DNA of 64,000 nucleotides from NCBI RefSeq assembly GCF_001729785.1, contig NZ_CP017183.1:1364001-1428000 (forward strand), given 5' to 3'. Origin of the DNA: Enterobacter hormaechei subsp. xiangfangensis (GTDB taxonomy: Bacteria; Pseudomonadota; Gammaproteobacteria; Enterobacterales; Enterobacteriaceae). Below are positions 31,018 through 42,559 of this stretch, piece after piece. Both the position numbers and the translations under genes were made by a program. Numbering within the stretch: the stretch's first letter is position 1; each line of letters begins with the position of its first letter. The notes under the pieces are model-generated. The model was not told the origin of the DNA, did no database searches, and saw nothing but the letters and a program-made list of their open reading frames with translations.

Positions 31018-31706
31018 TATTGACCGAACCTGAATGGCAGGCCGTGCTGCTGAGCCTGAAAGTCTCTTCCCTGGCGGTTGCGCTGAGTTTGCCCTTTGGG
31101 GTGTTCTTTGCCTGGTTACTAGTTCGCGTGAAGTTTCCAGGCAAAGCCCTGCTCGACAGTGTTCTCCATCTTCCGCTTGTCTTACCGCCTGTGGTGGTCG
31201 GATATCTGCTGCTGATCTCCATGGGGCGACGCGGTTTTATCGGCGAATGGCTGTACGACTGGTTCGGACTGACCTTTGCTTTCAGCTGGCGCGGCGCGGT
31301 TCTGGCCGCGGCGGTGATGTCTTTCCCGCTGATGGTGCGCGCTATCCGCCTGGCGCTGGAAGGGGTGGATATCCGGTTAGAACAGGCCGCCCGCACGCTG
31401 GGCGCAGGCCGCTGGCGGGTATTCCTGACCATTACGCTTCCGCTCACGTTACCGGGCATTATCGTCGGTACGGTGTTAGCCTTCGCCCGTTCGTTGGGTG
31501 AGTTTGGCGCGACCATCACCTTTGTGTCCAACATTCCCGGCGAGACGCGGACCATCCCGTCGGCCATGTATACCCTGATTCAGACCCCGGGTGGCGAAGG
31601 TGCGGCGGCCCGGCTGTGTATTATTTCGATTGTACTCGCCCTGGTCTCGCTGCTGGTGTCTGAATGGCTGGCGCGCCTCAGCCGTGAACGGATGGGGAAA
31701 CCGTGA
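31014..31706 (+). CDS. modB: Molybdate ABC transporter permease ModB
   Basis: 230-residue inner-membrane permease with about five helices and the EAA loop motif around [21 protein letters not shown]. Overlaps modA at its start and modC at its end (four bases at the former), so translation of the three genes is coupled. Confidence 0.97.
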   Translation: MILTEPEWQAVLLSLKVSSLAVALSLPFGVFFAWLLVRVKFPGKALLDSVLHLPLVLPPVVVGYLLLISMGRRGFIGEWLYDWFGLTFAFSWRGAVLAAAVMSFPLMVRAIRLALEGVDIRLEQAARTLGAGRWRVFLTITLPLTLPGIIVGTVLAFARSLGEFGATITFVSNIPGETRTIPSAMYTLIQTPGGEGAAARLCIISIVLALVSLLVSEWLARLSRERMGKP

Positions 31707-32764
31707 TGCTGGAACTCAACTTTACGCAAACCCTGGGCAGTCACACCCTGACGCTGAACGAAACGCTGCCTGCCAGCGGTATCACCGCCATTTTTGGCGT
31801 GTCCGGGGCGGGGAAAACGTCGCTGATTAATGCGATTAGCGGCCTGACGCGTCCCCAGTCTGGCCGTATTGTGTTAAATAACCGCGTCTTGAATGACGCG
31901 GAGAAGAAGGTCTGCCTGTCACCGGACAAACGCCGTATCGGCTATGTGTTTCAGGATGCGCGCCTGTTTCCGCACTACAGCGTTCGCGGGAACCTGCGTT
32001 ACGGCATGGCAAAAAGCATGGCCGGACAGTTCGATAAGCTGGTGGCGCTGCTGGGCATCGAACCGCTGCTGGATCGTCTGCCGTCGTCGCTGTCGGGTGG
32101 TGAAAAACAGCGTGTGGCGATTGGCCGCGCCCTGTTAACCGCGCCGGAACTGCTGCTGCTGGATGAGCCGCTGGCCTCGCTGGATATTCCGCGCAAGCGC
32201 GAGCTGCTGCCGTATCTGCAACGTCTGGCGCGGGAAATCAACGTGCCCATGCTCTACGTCAGCCATTCGCTGGATGAGATTTTACATCTGGCCGACAAAG
32301 TGCTGGTGCTGGAAGCGGGCAGGGTGAAGGCATTCGGCAATCTGGAGGAGGTGTGGGGCAGCAGCGTTATGCATCCATGGCTGCCAAAGGAGCAGCAGAG
32401 CAGCATTCTGAAGGTGAGCGTGCTGGAGCACCATCCGCACTACGCGATGACCGCGCTGGCGCTGGGCGATCAGCATTTGTGGGTGAATAAAATCGATACG
32501 CCGATTCAGTCCACGTTACGGATCCGCATTCAGGCGTCGGATGTCTCCCTGGTGCTGCAACCGCCGCTGCAAACCAGTATCCGCAATATTTTGCGCGCAA
32601 AAGTGGCGCAGTGTTTTGATGATAACGGCCAGGTGGAAGTGCAGCTGGAAGTGGGCAGCAGAACGCTGTGGGCGCGCATCAGCCCGTGGGCCAGGGATGA
32701 GCTGGGCATCAAGCCTGGCCTGTGGCTTTACGCGCAAATCAAGAGCGTTTCCATAACCGCCTGA
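31706..32764 (+). CDS. modC: Molybdate ABC transporter ATPase ModC
   Basis: 352 residues. Walker [10 protein letters not shown] (about 31-39), signature [16 protein letters not shown], Walker [13 protein letters not shown], then a C-terminal MOP domain (about 290-352). ATG 31706 gives the E. coli start; an in-frame GTG three bases upstream is possible. Its stop directly abuts the stop of the convergent ybhA, with no space for a terminator. Confidence 0.97.
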   Translation: MLELNFTQTLGSHTLTLNETLPASGITAIFGVSGAGKTSLINAISGLTRPQSGRIVLNNRVLNDAEKKVCLSPDKRRIGYVFQDARLFPHYSVRGNLRYGMAKSMAGQFDKLVALLGIEPLLDRLPSSLSGGEKQRVAIGRALLTAPELLLLDEPLASLDIPRKRELLPYLQRLAREINVPMLYVSHSLDEILHLADKVLVLEAGRVKAFGNLEEVWGSSVMHPWLPKEQQSSILKVSVLEHHPHYAMTALALGDQHLWVNKIDTPIQSTLRIRIQASDVSLVLQPPLQTSIRNILRAKVAQCFDDNGQVEVQLEVGSRTLWARISPWARDELGIKPGLWLYAQIKSVSITA

Positions 32765-33583
32765 TCACAGCAGGTGGGTATAAATATACTGCGCGATGCT
32801 GTCGGTGGTGTTATCACCAATCACCACGTCAGCGCGCGCTTTCACCGCGTCATCGGCATTACCCATCGCCACGCCCGTTCCGGCCGCTTCCAGCATGCTG
32901 ATGTCGTTATAGTTATCGCCGAAAGCAATTACGTCCTGCATTGCTCCGCCCTGCGATTCAACGAACTGAGTCAGACGCCTTCCTTTGCTGTTGCCTTTGC
33001 GGGCGATATCCACCTGATCGTGCCAGGACCATTCACATTCCAGACCCAGCGTATGCTCGACAAGTTTTGCGAAGGTATTCAGTTTGGCGGTGTCTTCATC
33101 GGTCAGGGCAAATTTCCAGATTGCTTCGACGTCTTCCGCCGCCTGGCGCAGGGAGGAAACCTGAGTAAACACCGGACGCTGCGCTTCCGGCAGAGACAGA
33201 GCCCAGTTGCTGGTGCGGATCACATGGCCGGTAGGGCGTTCATACACCATGGCGTTATCCACATACATCAGGCCGTGAATGGCGTGCTCATCCAGTAAAT
33301 CAATCAATTGCAGCGCCTGCGTAACGGGAAGCGGATCGGAGGCTAAAACCTTTTTTGCCTGATAATCATACAAATAGGTGCCATTACAACAAATTGCAGG
33401 TGTATCTAAGCCCAGTGCCTGATAAAAAGGATGAATGGCTACGTGATGTCGACCCGTTACGATGAGAAGTTGATACCCCGCTTCCTGGGCTCGTTTGAGG
33501 GCCTCAAGAGAAGAGGGGAGCAGGGTTTTCTGAGGGGTAAGCAGTGTTCCGTCTAAATCCAGGGCAATCACTCGCGAGGTCAT
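32765..33583 (-). CDS. ybhA: HAD-family phosphatase YbhA
   Basis: 272 residues of the Cof-type HAD subfamily. Motif I DLDGTLLTP (nucleophile Asp9), motif II IVTGRH, and the C-terminal motif FGDNYNDISMLEAAG. E. coli YbhA dephosphorylates pyridoxal phosphate and sugar phosphates; the substrate here is inferred. Confidence 0.95.
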   Translation of the reverse strand: MTSRVIALDLDGTLLTPQKTLLPSSLEALKRAQEAGYQLLIVTGRHHVAIHPFYQALGLDTPAICCNGTYLYDYQAKKVLASDPLPVTQALQLIDLLDEHAIHGLMYVDNAMVYERPTGHVIRTSNWALSLPEAQRPVFTQVSSLRQAAEDVEAIWKFALTDEDTAKLNTFAKLVEHTLGLECEWSWHDQVDIARKGNSKGRRLTQFVESQGGAMQDVIAFGDNYNDISMLEAAGTGVAMGNADDAVKARADVVIGDNTTDSIAQYIYTHLL

Positions 33584-33702
33584 TTTTTCTTCCGGGTTAA
33601 TGTTGAATTTAAGGTCTGTCGGGATGGTACACCGAGAGCGGAACCCTGCAAAATCCCGGACTACAATTCAGCATTCACCGTTAAAAATAATCAGGAGTAT
33701 TC

Positions 33703-34698
33703 ATGAAACAAACCGTTTATACCGCCAGTCCTGAAAGTCAGCAGATCCATGTCTGGCGTTTGAATACAGAAGGTTCGCTTACGCTGGTTCAGGTTGTTGA
33801 TGTGCCAGGCCAGGTGCAGCCGATGGTCGTCAGCCCGGATAAACGTTTTCTTTATGTCGGCGTACGCCCCGAATTCCGCGTACTGGCATACCGCATCTCC
33901 CCGGATGACGGCGCGCTGACCTATACCGCAGAAGCCCCGCTGCCGGGCAGCCCGACCCATATTTCCACTGACCATAAAGGCAACTTTATCTTCAGCGGCT
34001 CCTACAATGCAGGCTCCGTGAGCGTCACCCGCCTGGAAGACGGTATTCCCGTTGAAACCGTCGACGTGGTAGAAGGGCTCGAAGGTTGCCACTCAGCCAA
34101 CATTTCGCCGGATAACCGCACGCTGTGGGTGCCAGCGCTTAAGCAGGACCGCATCTGCCTGTTTACCCTGAGCGATGACGGCCATCTGGTCGCGCAGAGC
34201 CCGGCGGAAGTCACCACCGTTGAAGGCGCAGGCCCGCGCCACATGGTCTTCCACCCGAATCAGCAGTATGCCTATGTCGTTAACGAGCTGAACAGCTCGG
34301 TAGACGTGTGGGAGCTGAACGATCCTAACGGGCAGATCGAGTGCGTACAGACGCTGGACATGATGCCATCTGATTTCTCTGACACACGCTGGGCGGCAGA
34401 CATTCACATCACGCCGGATGGCCGTCACCTGTATGCCTGTGACCGTACCTCCAGTCTGATCACCGTCTTCAGCGTCTCCGAAGACGGCAGCGTTCTGGCA
34501 GTTGAGGGCTTCCAGCCGACAGAAACCCAGCCGCGCGGCTTTAATGTCGACCACAGCGGCAAATACCTGATTGCGGCGGGGCAGAAATCCCACCACATTG
34601 CGCTCTATGAAATCCAGGGCTTGCAGGGTCTACTGGAAGAGAAAGGACGCTATGCGGTCGGACAAGGGCCGATGTGGGTTGTGATTAACGCTCATTGA
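33703..34698 (+). CDS. pgl: 6-Phosphogluconolactonase (seven-bladed propeller)
   Basis: 331 residues, the length of E. coli Pgl (YbhE). Lactonase of the oxidative pentose-phosphate pathway. Repeated SPD and [12 protein letters not shown] blade motifs occur throughout, with [12 protein letters not shown] as a conserved central segment. Preceded by an AGGAG site. Confidence 0.97.
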   Translation: MKQTVYTASPESQQIHVWRLNTEGSLTLVQVVDVPGQVQPMVVSPDKRFLYVGVRPEFRVLAYRISPDDGALTYTAEAPLPGSPTHISTDHKGNFIFSGSYNAGSVSVTRLEDGIPVETVDVVEGLEGCHSANISPDNRTLWVPALKQDRICLFTLSDDGHLVAQSPAEVTTVEGAGPRHMVFHPNQQYAYVVNELNSSVDVWELNDPNGQIECVQTLDMMPSDFSDTRWAADIHITPDGRHLYACDRTSSLITVFSVSEDGSVLAVEGFQPTETQPRGFNVDHSGKYLIAAGQKSHHIALYEIQGLQGLLEEKGRYAVGQGPMWVVINAH

Positions 34699-34708
34699 TC
34701 CGTAGACG

Positions 34709-34738
34709 AAAAAAAACCTCGCAAATGCGAGGTTTTTT
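34709..34738. terminator. Bidirectional terminator after pgl
   Basis: A8 then CCTCGCA/TGCGAGG then T6; usable for pgl and for the convergent ybhC. Confidence 0.92.
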
Positions 34739-34760
34739 ATGCGCGGTTAATGCATGTGGC

Positions 34761-34791
34761 AGGCCGGGTAAGGCGCAGCCGCCACCCGGCA
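34761..34791. repeat. REP-like element
   Basis: GGCCGGGTAAGGCGCAGCC followed by GCCACCCGGC, the same type as the element at 17201, between pgl and ybhC. Confidence 0.8.
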
Positions 34792-34800
34792 GCAGGCATT

Positions 34801-36084
34801 TTACTGCTTCGGCTCAGCAACCACTTTGCTACCCAGACCGCGGTTGTTGTATTCCCACATGCGGTTGAAGTTAGCGTCGTTCAGGTTACGCTGCACGTTG
34901 TCTTTATCATCCACCGTGCCGGTGTTGCCGGAGAAAGGACGTTTCGAGATCGCCGCATCCGCCCACGGTTTCGCCATGTTAAAGCCTTCGTTAATCACGC
35001 TGTCGCGGATCACGACCTGGCCGTTAGTGGCGGAGTCCACGTCCAGAGAGCGACCAAGCTGCGCCACGCCATCGCCAGCAGCAGTAAAGCGGCTATTCAC
35101 GGCCAGGAAGCCATAGAACAGGTTAGACTGCGTGGCCGGTGCAAAGACGTAACCTTCCTGCTGCGTACGTGAATTCACCACGCGGAAGTCGGTGTTATCA
35201 AATACCACCGCGCCGCGGCCAGAGACCATATCCACGTCGCCTTCAATGTAGCTGTTGGTGACCAGAGTACGCGTCAGACGGTTGTTCTGAAGGGTATTCT
35301 GCACGCCGCTATTGGTCACGAAGAAGGTGTTCTGGCGGCCCAGGATATTGACGTTGTTAATCTGTACCTTGTCGCCATCGCTACGCAGCGCCACGGCCTG
35401 ATGATTACCTGCGTCAACGCTGTCGCCCAAGGTGTTCTGAATGGTCAGGTTTTGCAATTGCAGGCCATTGTTTTGTGACCAGAATACCGCCGAACACATC
35501 ACGCCAATGGTGGCGGCACGCTTGCGCTGGCAGTTATCAAACATATACCACGCCGGTTTACCTGGCATGTATTTACCGGCCGGGTTCACCAGATGGCGCC
35601 AGGTGGTGCTGTCGATCTCTGAATCAATCGCCAGGCCAATTTTTACGTCGACCGCTTTTTCGCCCAGGCCGTAAAGCGTAATGCTTCCCGGTGCTGCCGG
35701 AACATAAACGGTTCCTTCGTATTCACCCGGCAGGATGGCAATGTACTGACGAGATGCGCTGTGTTTGGTGATTGCGGCATCAACGGCTGCCTGAATAGAG
35801 GTGTGTGTAACGCCCTGCGCCCCGGCCGGGCCGACAACGAAGTCTGGCTGTTTCGGCAGGTTAATAGAAGAAGGCGTCCACGGGGCTGCATTGGGATCCA
35901 TCGCCGAGAAATAGTGCGCACGGGTGAAGTTCTTCGCTTCAGCCGCTGACAGGATCGGACGGGAAGCGGTGCCCGGAGCAACCTGCTCAGAAGGTTGCTG
36001 ATCCGGTGGTGTTGAACTGCAAGCGGATAAAGTCACGCCAAAGGCGAGTGCCAACGCCAGACGGGAAATCCTGGAAATATTCAA
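34801..36084 (-). CDS. ybhC: Pectinesterase-family outer-membrane lipoprotein YbhC
   Basis: 427 residues. N-terminal lipoprotein signal with lipobox LSAC (Cys22 or so), then a right-handed beta-helix of the carbohydrate esterase 8 family. Reported in E. coli as an acyl-CoA thioester hydrolase. Pectinesterase-like segments such as NQAVALRSDGDKVQINNVN and GDVDMVSGRGAVVFDN are present. The true substrate cannot be read from sequence. Confidence 0.94.
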   Translation of the reverse strand: MNISRISRLALALAFGVTLSACSSTPPDQQPSEQVAPGTASRPILSAAEAKNFTRAHYFSAMDPNAAPWTPSSINLPKQPDFVVGPAGAQGVTHTSIQAAVDAAITKHSASRQYIAILPGEYEGTVYVPAAPGSITLYGLGEKAVDVKIGLAIDSEIDSTTWRHLVNPAGKYMPGKPAWYMFDNCQRKRAATIGVMCSAVFWSQNNGLQLQNLTIQNTLGDSVDAGNHQAVALRSDGDKVQINNVNILGRQNTFFVTNSGVQNTLQNNRLTRTLVTNSYIEGDVDMVSGRGAVVFDNTDFRVVNSRTQQEGYVFAPATQSNLFYGFLAVNSRFTAAGDGVAQLGRSLDVDSATNGQVVIRDSVINEGFNMAKPWADAAISKRPFSGNTGTVDDKDNVQRNLNDANFNRMWEYNNRGLGSKVVAEPKQ

Positions 36085-36247
36085 GGTAATGCTCCTGGGT
36101 ATGCAAGTCTTATCTGGATAGACGAAATAGCCTGCTTTTTTATACTAAGTTGAGCGAAACGGGAAGATAAAAACCGGAAAAGTTGCATTTTTGCCCGCAG
36201 GCGACGGGAAAGTCATCACAAATAAATAACATTTTCCCCCAATGCGG

Positions 36248-36285
36248 TTGACAGCAGGCGGCAGATGAAAATAAATGTCTATACA
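36248..36285 (+). promoter_or_regulatory. hutIGC promoter with HutC operator core
   Basis: TTGACA (36248-36253) is a consensus -35. A weak -10 falls near 36271-36277. TGTCTATACA (36276-36285) follows directly and is the same ten bases as in the hutU promoter, so HutC would block the start region. I cannot fix the -10 exactly. Confidence 0.65.
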
Positions 36286-36307
36286 ACCCATGACAAGTGG
36301 AAGGCAC

Positions 36308-37531
36308 ATGCAGCAGCTTAATCCCGATGATGTTATATGGCGAAATGCGCGACTGGCAACCCTGGCGACAGGCGAGGCGGAACCCTACGGCCTGAGAGAA
36401 CAACATGCCCTCGTTGTGCGCGGCCAGACGATTCTGGCCATTATTCCTGAATCCGAGATCCCCTCCGGGCATTGTCAGTGTGTCGATCTCGACGGGCGTC
36501 TGGTTACTCCCGGCCTGATCGATTGCCACACCCACCTGGTGTTCGGCGGCGATCGTGCAGCGGAATGGGAGCAACGGCTTAACGGCGTGTCATATCAGAC
36601 CATTAGCGCGCAGGGCGGCGGAATTAACGCCACGGTCACGGCCACCCGCAACAGTTCGCCGGAAACGCTCCTGACGGTGGCGCAGCAGCGACTCCAGCGG
36701 CTGATGAATGAAGGCGTAACGACCGTTGAAATCAAATCAGGATACGGTCTGAATGCCGAAGCCGAAGAGAAAATGCTGCTGGTTGCCCGCCAGCTCAGCC
36801 TGAATAATCTGGTCGATATCAGCCCGACGCTGCTGGCCGCGCATGCCGTTCCTGCCGAGTACCGACAGGATCCGGATGCCTATCTGGCGCTGGTCTGTGA
36901 GCAGATCATGCCCACGCTGTGGCAAAAAGAGTTATTTGAAGCGGTGGACGTGTTTTGTGAAAACGTCGGCTTTACCCCGGCGCAAACCGAGCGCCTGTTC
37001 CGGGCCGCCGCCGCGCTCGGGATCCCGGTAAAAGGGCATGTAGAACAACTGTCGAATCTTGGCGGCGCGGCGCTGGTCAGCCAGTATAAAGGGCTGTCGG
37101 CCGATCATATTGAGTTTCTCGATGATGCAGGTATTCAGGCGATGGCGCAAAGCGGCACGGTGGCGGTATTGCTCCCCGGCGCGTTCTATTTTCTTCAGGA
37201 GCGCCAGCGTCCACCGGTGGCGCAGCTCAGAGAGCAGGGTGTGCCGATAGCGGTGGCTACCGACTACAACCCGGGCACCAGTCCGTTTGCCAGCCTGCAT
37301 CTGGCAATGAACATGGCCTGCGTCCAGTTTGGCCTCACGCCGGAAGAGGCCTGGGCTGGCGTGACGCGGCATGCGGCGCAGGCGCTAGGACGTGCTGCGA
37401 CGCACGGGCAGTTAAAGCCCGGTTATGTGGCTGATTTCGTCGTCTGGGAGGCGAATCATCCGGTTGAGATGGTTTACGAGCCGGGGCGGAATCCTTTGCA
37501 TCAACGCGTGTTTCGGGGGCAGGTAGCATGA
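36308..37531 (+). CDS. hutI: Imidazolonepropionase
   Basis: 407 residues; third step of histidine degradation, opening imidazolone propionate to formiminoglutamate. Amidohydrolase fold with the metal motif [17 protein letters not shown] chose ATG 36308, preceded by GGAAGG; an in-frame ATG at 36275 lies within the operator core and is unlikely. First gene of hutIGC; ATGA overlap with hutG. Confidence 0.95.
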   Translation: MQQLNPDDVIWRNARLATLATGEAEPYGLREQHALVVRGQTILAIIPESEIPSGHCQCVDLDGRLVTPGLIDCHTHLVFGGDRAAEWEQRLNGVSYQTISAQGGGINATVTATRNSSPETLLTVAQQRLQRLMNEGVTTVEIKSGYGLNAEAEEKMLLVARQLSLNNLVDISPTLLAAHAVPAEYRQDPDAYLALVCEQIMPTLWQKELFEAVDVFCENVGFTPAQTERLFRAAAALGIPVKGHVEQLSNLGGAALVSQYKGLSADHIEFLDDAGIQAMAQSGTVAVLLPGAFYFLQERQRPPVAQLREQGVPIAVATDYNPGTSPFASLHLAMNMACVQFGLTPEEAWAGVTRHAAQALGRAATHGQLKPGYVADFVVWEANHPVEMVYEPGRNPLHQRVFRGQVA

Positions 37532-38466
37532 AACTGTGGCATCCCGTCTCCCCGCAGGTCTGGCAGGGGCGTGACGACAGCGCCGAGTCCAGCAACGCGA
37601 AACGTCTCTTCCAGACCATACAGCAGCGCGAACACTTTTCTCCCGTGCCGTCAGGCATTGCCCTGCTGGGCTTTGAATGTGATGAAGGGGTTAAGCGTAA
37701 CCAGGGCAGGCCCGGTGCTGCACAGGCGCCCGATGTGTTGCGCGGCGCGCTGGCAAATATGGCGAGCCATCAGGGGCATGCGCGCCTCGTGGATATGGGT
37801 TCTGTTTATGTTGAAGGCCACGCGCTGGAGGCGGCACAGCAGGCGCTGAGCGAGGCCATAACCGCGTGCCAGCAATCCGGGATGCGTACTCTGGTTTTCG
37901 GCGGTGGACATGAAACCGCCTGGGCGCACGGGCGCGGCGTGCTGGACGCCTTTCCGAACGATCGCATTGCGGTGATCAACCTGGATGCGCACCTCGATTT
38001 ACGCAAGGCTGAACGGGCAACGTCCGGCACGCCGTTCCGCCAGCTGGCGCACTACTGCGCGTCTCAGTCTCGGGTGTTTCACTACGCCTGCCTGGGGGTA
38101 AGCCGTGCGGCGAATACTCAGGCGCTGTGGGAGGAAGCTGAGCGGTTGAACGTGACGCTGGTTGAAGATCTCGATTTTCGCCGGGATGCGCTATCCGCGC
38201 TGGATAGCGTGCTTACGCAGGCAGACCGGGTTTATCTCACCGTTGACCTCGATGTGCTGCCTGCCGCAGAAATGCCCGCCGTGTCCGCCCCTGCGGCGTT
38301 GGGGATCCCGGCGCTGGATCTGTTCCCGGTGATTGAGCGTATCTGCCGAAGCGGTAAACTACAGGCGGCGGATCTGGTGGAATTTAATCCGCACTACGAT
38401 CGGGACGGTCAGGGGGCGAAGCTTGCCGCCCGACTGGCCTGGCAAATTGCTCACTGGTGGGCATAA
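37528..38466 (+). CDS. hutG: Formimidoylglutamase
   Basis: 312-residue arginase/ureohydrolase-family enzyme that splits formiminoglutamate into glutamate and formamide. Manganese-ligand motifs [20 protein letters not shown] and [13 protein letters not shown] are all visible. Overlaps hutI by four bases; hutC follows. Confidence 0.96.
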   Translation: MKLWHPVSPQVWQGRDDSAESSNAKRLFQTIQQREHFSPVPSGIALLGFECDEGVKRNQGRPGAAQAPDVLRGALANMASHQGHARLVDMGSVYVEGHALEAAQQALSEAITACQQSGMRTLVFGGGHETAWAHGRGVLDAFPNDRIAVINLDAHLDLRKAERATSGTPFRQLAHYCASQSRVFHYACLGVSRAANTQALWEEAERLNVTLVEDLDFRRDALSALDSVLTQADRVYLTVDLDVLPAAEMPAVSAPAALGIPALDLFPVIERICRSGKLQAADLVEFNPHYDRDGQGAKLAARLAWQIAHWWA

Positions 38467-38485
38467 CAACATTCAAGGAGTCATG

Positions 38486-39220
38486 ATGTTTTCACGCTCG
38501 CCCCTGCCGCAGCCGAGTCCTCCCGCGCCTTTTTACGAAAAGGTGAAGCAGGCGATCAGCGAAAAAATCGCCGCCGGCGTCTGGCGCCCGCACGACCGCA
38601 TTCCGTCCGAGGCCGAGCTGGTGGCGCAGTTTGGCTTTAGCCGAATGACCATCAACCGCGCACTGCGTGAACTGACCGATGAAGGGTTGCTGGTGCGCCT
38701 GCAAGGGGTCGGGACATTTGTGGCGGAGCCAAAAGGACAGTCGGCGCTGTTTGAAATCCGCAGCATTGCCGATGAAATTGCCGCCCGCAACCATCAGCAC
38801 CACTGCGAGGTGCTGGTGCTTGAAGAGACGCAGGCCAGCGCCGAACAGGCCATCGAGCTGAACGTTACCGAGGGCACCCGGATTTTCCATTCGGTGATGG
38901 TGCACTATGAGAACGACATTCCGGTCCAGATTGAAGATCGCTGCGTCAACGCGGAGCGGATACCGGACTATCTGAATCAGGATTACACCCAAACCACACC
39001 GCATGCGTATCTCTCGCTCGTCGCCCCGCTGACGGAAGGGGAGCATATCGTGGAAGCCGTGCGCGCCACGCCGCAGGAATGCGAGCTGTTGCGTATTAAA
39101 GAGCACGATCCCTGCCTGCTGATCCGCCGTCGTACCTGGTCGTCCTCGCAAATTGTGTCGCATGCGAAGCTGCTGTTCCCGGGAAATCGCTACCGGTTGC
39201 AGGGCCACTTTATGTCATAA
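38486..39220 (+). CDS. hutC: Histidine-utilisation repressor HutC
   Basis: 244-residue GntR-family regulator: winged helix-turn-helix (about 15-80, with IPSEAELVAQFGFSRMTINR) and UTRA domain (about 100-240), which in relatives binds urocanate. Start ATG 38486 is chosen over 38483 because AAGGAG (38475-38480) is spaced five bases from it; the longer open frame upstream overlaps hutG in another frame. Encoded within the operon it controls, so autoregulated. Confidence 0.95.
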   Translation: MFSRSPLPQPSPPAPFYEKVKQAISEKIAAGVWRPHDRIPSEAELVAQFGFSRMTINRALRELTDEGLLVRLQGVGTFVAEPKGQSALFEIRSIADEIAARNHQHHCEVLVLEETQASAEQAIELNVTEGTRIFHSVMVHYENDIPVQIEDRCVNAERIPDYLNQDYTQTTPHAYLSLVAPLTEGEHIVEAVRATPQECELLRIKEHDPCLLIRRRTWSSSQIVSHAKLLFPGNRYRLQGHFMS

Positions 39221-39292
39221 GTTTTATAAGCGTGATCGCTAACGCAATATAGCAAAATTGTATCTTTTTTGTTAAATCCGACCTTGTGTGTG

Positions 39293-39306
39293 CTTGTCTA
39301 TACAAG
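39293..39306. promoter_or_regulatory. HutC operator upstream of hutUH
   Basis: CTTGTCTATACAAG, an inverted repeat with 5-bp arms CTTGT/ACAAG. Its core TGTCTATACA recurs upstream of hutI. It is 42 bases before the hutU start. Confidence 0.8.
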
Positions 39307-39347
39307 TATATCTAAATGCATCATCTGTCCCTTATGAGGAACACACA

Positions 39348-41036
39348 ATGTCGTCAGATAAATACCGCAAGCAGGATGTCCGCGCCGCGCGCGGCACCAC
39401 GCTCACCGCAAAAAGCTGGCTCACCGAAGCACCGCTGCGCATGTTGATGAACAACCTTGATCCTGAGGTAGCAGAAAATCCCCACGAGCTGGTGGTCTAC
39501 GGCGGCATTGGCCGCGCCGCACGCAACTGGGCGTGCTATGACGCGATTGTCGAGTCTTTGACGAATCTCGAAAACGACGAAACGCTGCTGGTGCAATCCG
39601 GCAAACCGGTTGGCGTATTCAAAACCCATAAAAATGCGCCCCGCGTGCTGATTGCCAACTCCAACCTGGTGCCGCACTGGGCGACGTGGGAACACTTCAA
39701 CGAGCTGGACGCAAAAGGGCTGGCCATGTACGGCCAGATGACCGCCGGTAGCTGGATCTACATCGGCAGCCAGGGGATTGTGCAGGGCACCTATGAAACC
39801 TTCGTGGAAGCGGGCCGTCAGCACTATAACGGCTCACTGAAAGGCCGCTGGGTGCTCACCGCCGGACTGGGCGGCATGGGCGGCGCGCAGCCGCTGGCCG
39901 CGACGCTGGCGGGCGCGTGCTCCCTGAACATTGAGTGCCAGCAGAGCCGCATCGATTTCCGTCTGCGTACCCGCTATGTCGATGAACAGGCCGACAACCT
40001 CGATGACGCGCTGGCGCGCATCAAAAAGTACACCGCTGAAGGCAAAGCCGTGTCGGTTGCCCTGTGCGGCAACGCGGCGGATATTCTGCCGGAACTGGTG
40101 GCGCGCGGCGTGCGTCCGGATCTGGTCACCGACCAGACCAGCGCTCACGATCCGCTCCACGGCTATCTGCCAAAAGGCTGGACGTGGGAAGACTACCAGC
40201 AAAAAGCGGAAACCGATCCTGAGGGCACGGTACTGGCGGCTAAACGCGCCATGGCGGAACACGTCTCCGCGATGCTGGCCTTCAGTAAGATGGGTATTCC
40301 GACCTTTGATTACGGGAATAACATCCGCCAGATGGCGAAAGAAATGGGGGTGAATAACGCCTTTGACTTCCCCGGCTTCGTGCCCGCCTATATCCGTCCT
40401 CTGTTCTGCCGCGGCATTGGGCCGTTCCGCTGGGTTGCCCTGTCCGGCGATCCGGAGGATATCTACAAAACCGATGCCAGAGTGAAAGAGATTGTCGCCG
40501 ATGACGAACACCTGCATCGCTGGCTGGATATGGCGCGCGAGCGCATTAACTTCCAGGGCCTGCCGGCGCGTATCTGCTGGGTCGGGCTGGAGTGGCGGCA
40601 AAAACTCGGCCTCGCCTTTAACGAAATGGTGCGCAGCGGCGAAGTCTCCGCGCCGATCGTCATTGGCCGCGACCACCTGGACTCCGGCTCTGTCGCCAGT
40701 CCGAACCGTGAAACCGAAGCCATGCGCGACGGCTCGGATGCGGTCTCCGACTGGCCGCTGCTGAATGCCCTGCTGAACACCGCCAGCGGCGCGACCTGGG
40801 TGTCGCTGCACCACGGCGGCGGCGTCGGGATGGGCTTCTCCCAGCACTCCGGGATGGTCATCGTCTGTGACGGAACTGATGAAGCGGCCGCGCGTATCGC
40901 TCGCGTGCTGCACAACGACCCGGCAACCGGCGTGATGCGTCACGCGGATGCGGGTTACGAGATTGCCATTGATTGTGCCAAAGAGCAGGGCCTGAACCTG
41001 CCGATGATCCCCGCCACACAAGGAAAGCCTGCATGA
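39348..41036 (+). CDS. hutU: Urocanate hydratase
   Basis: 562 residues; second step of histidine degradation, using tightly bound NAD. Contains the family segments [28 protein letters not shown] and [14 protein letters not shown], and the C-terminal [18 protein letters not shown] 39348 follows a TGAGGA site. The stop overlaps the hutH start (ATGA). The 404-residue opposite-strand frame is a shadow. Confidence 0.97.
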   Translation: MSSDKYRKQDVRAARGTTLTAKSWLTEAPLRMLMNNLDPEVAENPHELVVYGGIGRAARNWACYDAIVESLTNLENDETLLVQSGKPVGVFKTHKNAPRVLIANSNLVPHWATWEHFNELDAKGLAMYGQMTAGSWIYIGSQGIVQGTYETFVEAGRQHYNGSLKGRWVLTAGLGGMGGAQPLAATLAGACSLNIECQQSRIDFRLRTRYVDEQADNLDDALARIKKYTAEGKAVSVALCGNAADILPELVARGVRPDLVTDQTSAHDPLHGYLPKGWTWEDYQQKAETDPEGTVLAAKRAMAEHVSAMLAFSKMGIPTFDYGNNIRQMAKEMGVNNAFDFPGFVPAYIRPLFCRGIGPFRWVALSGDPEDIYKTDARVKEIVADDEHLHRWLDMARERINFQGLPARICWVGLEWRQKLGLAFNEMVRSGEVSAPIVIGRDHLDSGSVASPNRETEAMRDGSDAVSDWPLLNALLNTASGATWVSLHHGGGVGMGFSQHSGMVIVCDGTDEAAARIARVLHNDPATGVMRHADAGYEIAIDCAKEQGLNLPMIPATQGKPA

Positions 41037-42553
41037 ACGCGTTAACACTTACTCCCGGCTCGCTGACGCTCAAACAGCTGCGTCACGTCTGGCGTCAGCC
41101 GGTGACACTCTCCCTTGATGAAAGCGCCCACCGTGCCATTAACGACAGCGTGGCCTGCGTGGAGGCGATTGTGGCGGAGGGGCGCACCGCCTACGGCATC
41201 AATACCGGGTTTGGCCTGCTGGCGCAGACCCGCATCGCCACGCACGATCTGGAGAATTTACAGCGTTCGCTGGTGCTGTCGCACGCGGCGGGGGTTGGCC
41301 AGCCGCTGGACGATGAGATCGTCCGCCTGATGATGGTGTTGAAAATCAACAGCCTGGCGCGTGGGTTTTCCGGCATTCGTCTGAGCGTGATCCAGGCGCT
41401 GATGGCGCTGGTCAATGCGGAAGTTTATCCGTGGATCCCGGCGAAGGGCTCCGTCGGCGCCTCCGGCGATCTGGCGCCGCTGGCGCATATGTCGCTGCTC
41501 CTGCTGGGTGAAGGCCAGGCGCGCTGGCAAGGGGAGTGGCTGCCTGCGAAAGAGGCGCTGAAAAAAGCCGGTTTAACGCCGATCACCCTCGCGGCAAAAG
41601 AGGGGCTGGCGCTGCTCAACGGCACGCAGGCGTCGACCGCTTTCGCGCTGCGCGGTCTGTTTGAAGCGGAAGATCTGTTCGCCTCGGCGGTGGTGTGCGG
41701 TGCACTGACCACTGAGGCGGTGCTCGGCTCGCGTCGTCCGTTCGATGCCCGCATCCACGAGGTGCGCGGCCAGCGCGGTCAGATTGATGCCGCTGCCATG
41801 TACCGCCACGTACTTACCGATACCAGCGACATTGCCGAATCACACCATAACTGCGAGAAGGTGCAGGATCCGTATTCCCTGCGCTGCCAGCCGCAGGTGA
41901 TGGGCGCATGCCTGACTCAGCTGCGCCAGGCGGCAGAAGTGCTGCTGGTGGAGGCCAATGCGGTGTCCGATAACCCGCTGGTGTTTGCCCAGGAAAACGA
42001 GGTGGTTTCTGGCGGCAACTTCCACGCCGAGCCGGTGGCGATGGCGGCAGATAATATCGCGCTGGCGATTGCCGAAATCGGGGCGCTGTCTGAGCGTCGA
42101 ATCGCGCTGATGATGGATAAGCACATGTCCCAGCTGCCACCATTCCTGGTGCGTAACGGCGGCGTGAACTCGGGCTTTATGATCGCCCAGGTCACCGCCG
42201 CGGCACTGGCAAGCGAGAACAAGGCGCTGTCGCACCCGCACAGCGTGGACAGCCTGCCAACCTCAGCCAACCAGGAAGATCACGTGTCGATGGCCCCGGC
42301 TGCCGGGCGTCGTCTGTGGGAGATGGCCTCTAACACCCGCGGCGTGCTGGCGGTGGAGTGGCTGGCGGCGTGTCAGGGTATTGATTTGCGCGAAGGGCTA
42401 ACATCCAGCCCGCTGCTGGAGCAGGCGCGTCATACGCTGCGCGAGCACGTTACGCACTACGATGACGACCGCTTCTTTGCGCCGGATATTGATAAGGCGA
42501 TGCAGCTTCTGCAAGAAGGGCGGCTGGTGGGGTTATTGCCTTCCGTGCTGTGA
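41033..42553 (+). CDS. hutH: Histidine ammonia-lyase
   Basis: 506 residues; first step, histidine to urocanate. The Ala143-Ser144-Gly145 triplet in [15 protein letters not shown] forms the MIO cofactor, and NTGFG near residue 57 supplies a catalytic Tyr region (YGINTGFG). Start ATG 41033 overlaps the hutU stop and has AAGGA upstream. Ends the hutUH unit; a nested-palindrome repeat follows. Confidence 0.97.
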   Translation: MNALTLTPGSLTLKQLRHVWRQPVTLSLDESAHRAINDSVACVEAIVAEGRTAYGINTGFGLLAQTRIATHDLENLQRSLVLSHAAGVGQPLDDEIVRLMMVLKINSLARGFSGIRLSVIQALMALVNAEVYPWIPAKGSVGASGDLAPLAHMSLLLLGEGQARWQGEWLPAKEALKKAGLTPITLAAKEGLALLNGTQASTAFALRGLFEAEDLFASAVVCGALTTEAVLGSRRPFDARIHEVRGQRGQIDAAAMYRHVLTDTSDIAESHHNCEKVQDPYSLRCQPQVMGACLTQLRQAAEVLLVEANAVSDNPLVFAQENEVVSGGNFHAEPVAMAADNIALAIAEIGALSERRIALMMDKHMSQLPPFLVRNGGVNSGFMIAQVTAAALASENKALSHPHSVDSLPTSANQEDHVSMAPAAGRRLWEMASNTRGVLAVEWLAACQGIDLREGLTSSPLLEQARHTLREHVTHYDDDRFFAPDIDKAMQLLQEGRLVGLLPSVL

Positions 42554-42559
42554 TTTTTA

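Noticed and set aside
39834..41048. 404-residue open frame opposite hutU
   Set aside because: Long antisense frames are expected opposite GC-rich genes. The hutU frame is a well-known enzyme, and the antisense product has a biased His/Arg/Ala composition with no domain.
36308..42553. hut locus as a recent horizontally acquired island
   Set aside because: No mobile genes or flanking repeats, codon use looks like that of its neighbours, and the same placement is known in other enterics, so vertical inheritance with loss in E. coli is simpler.
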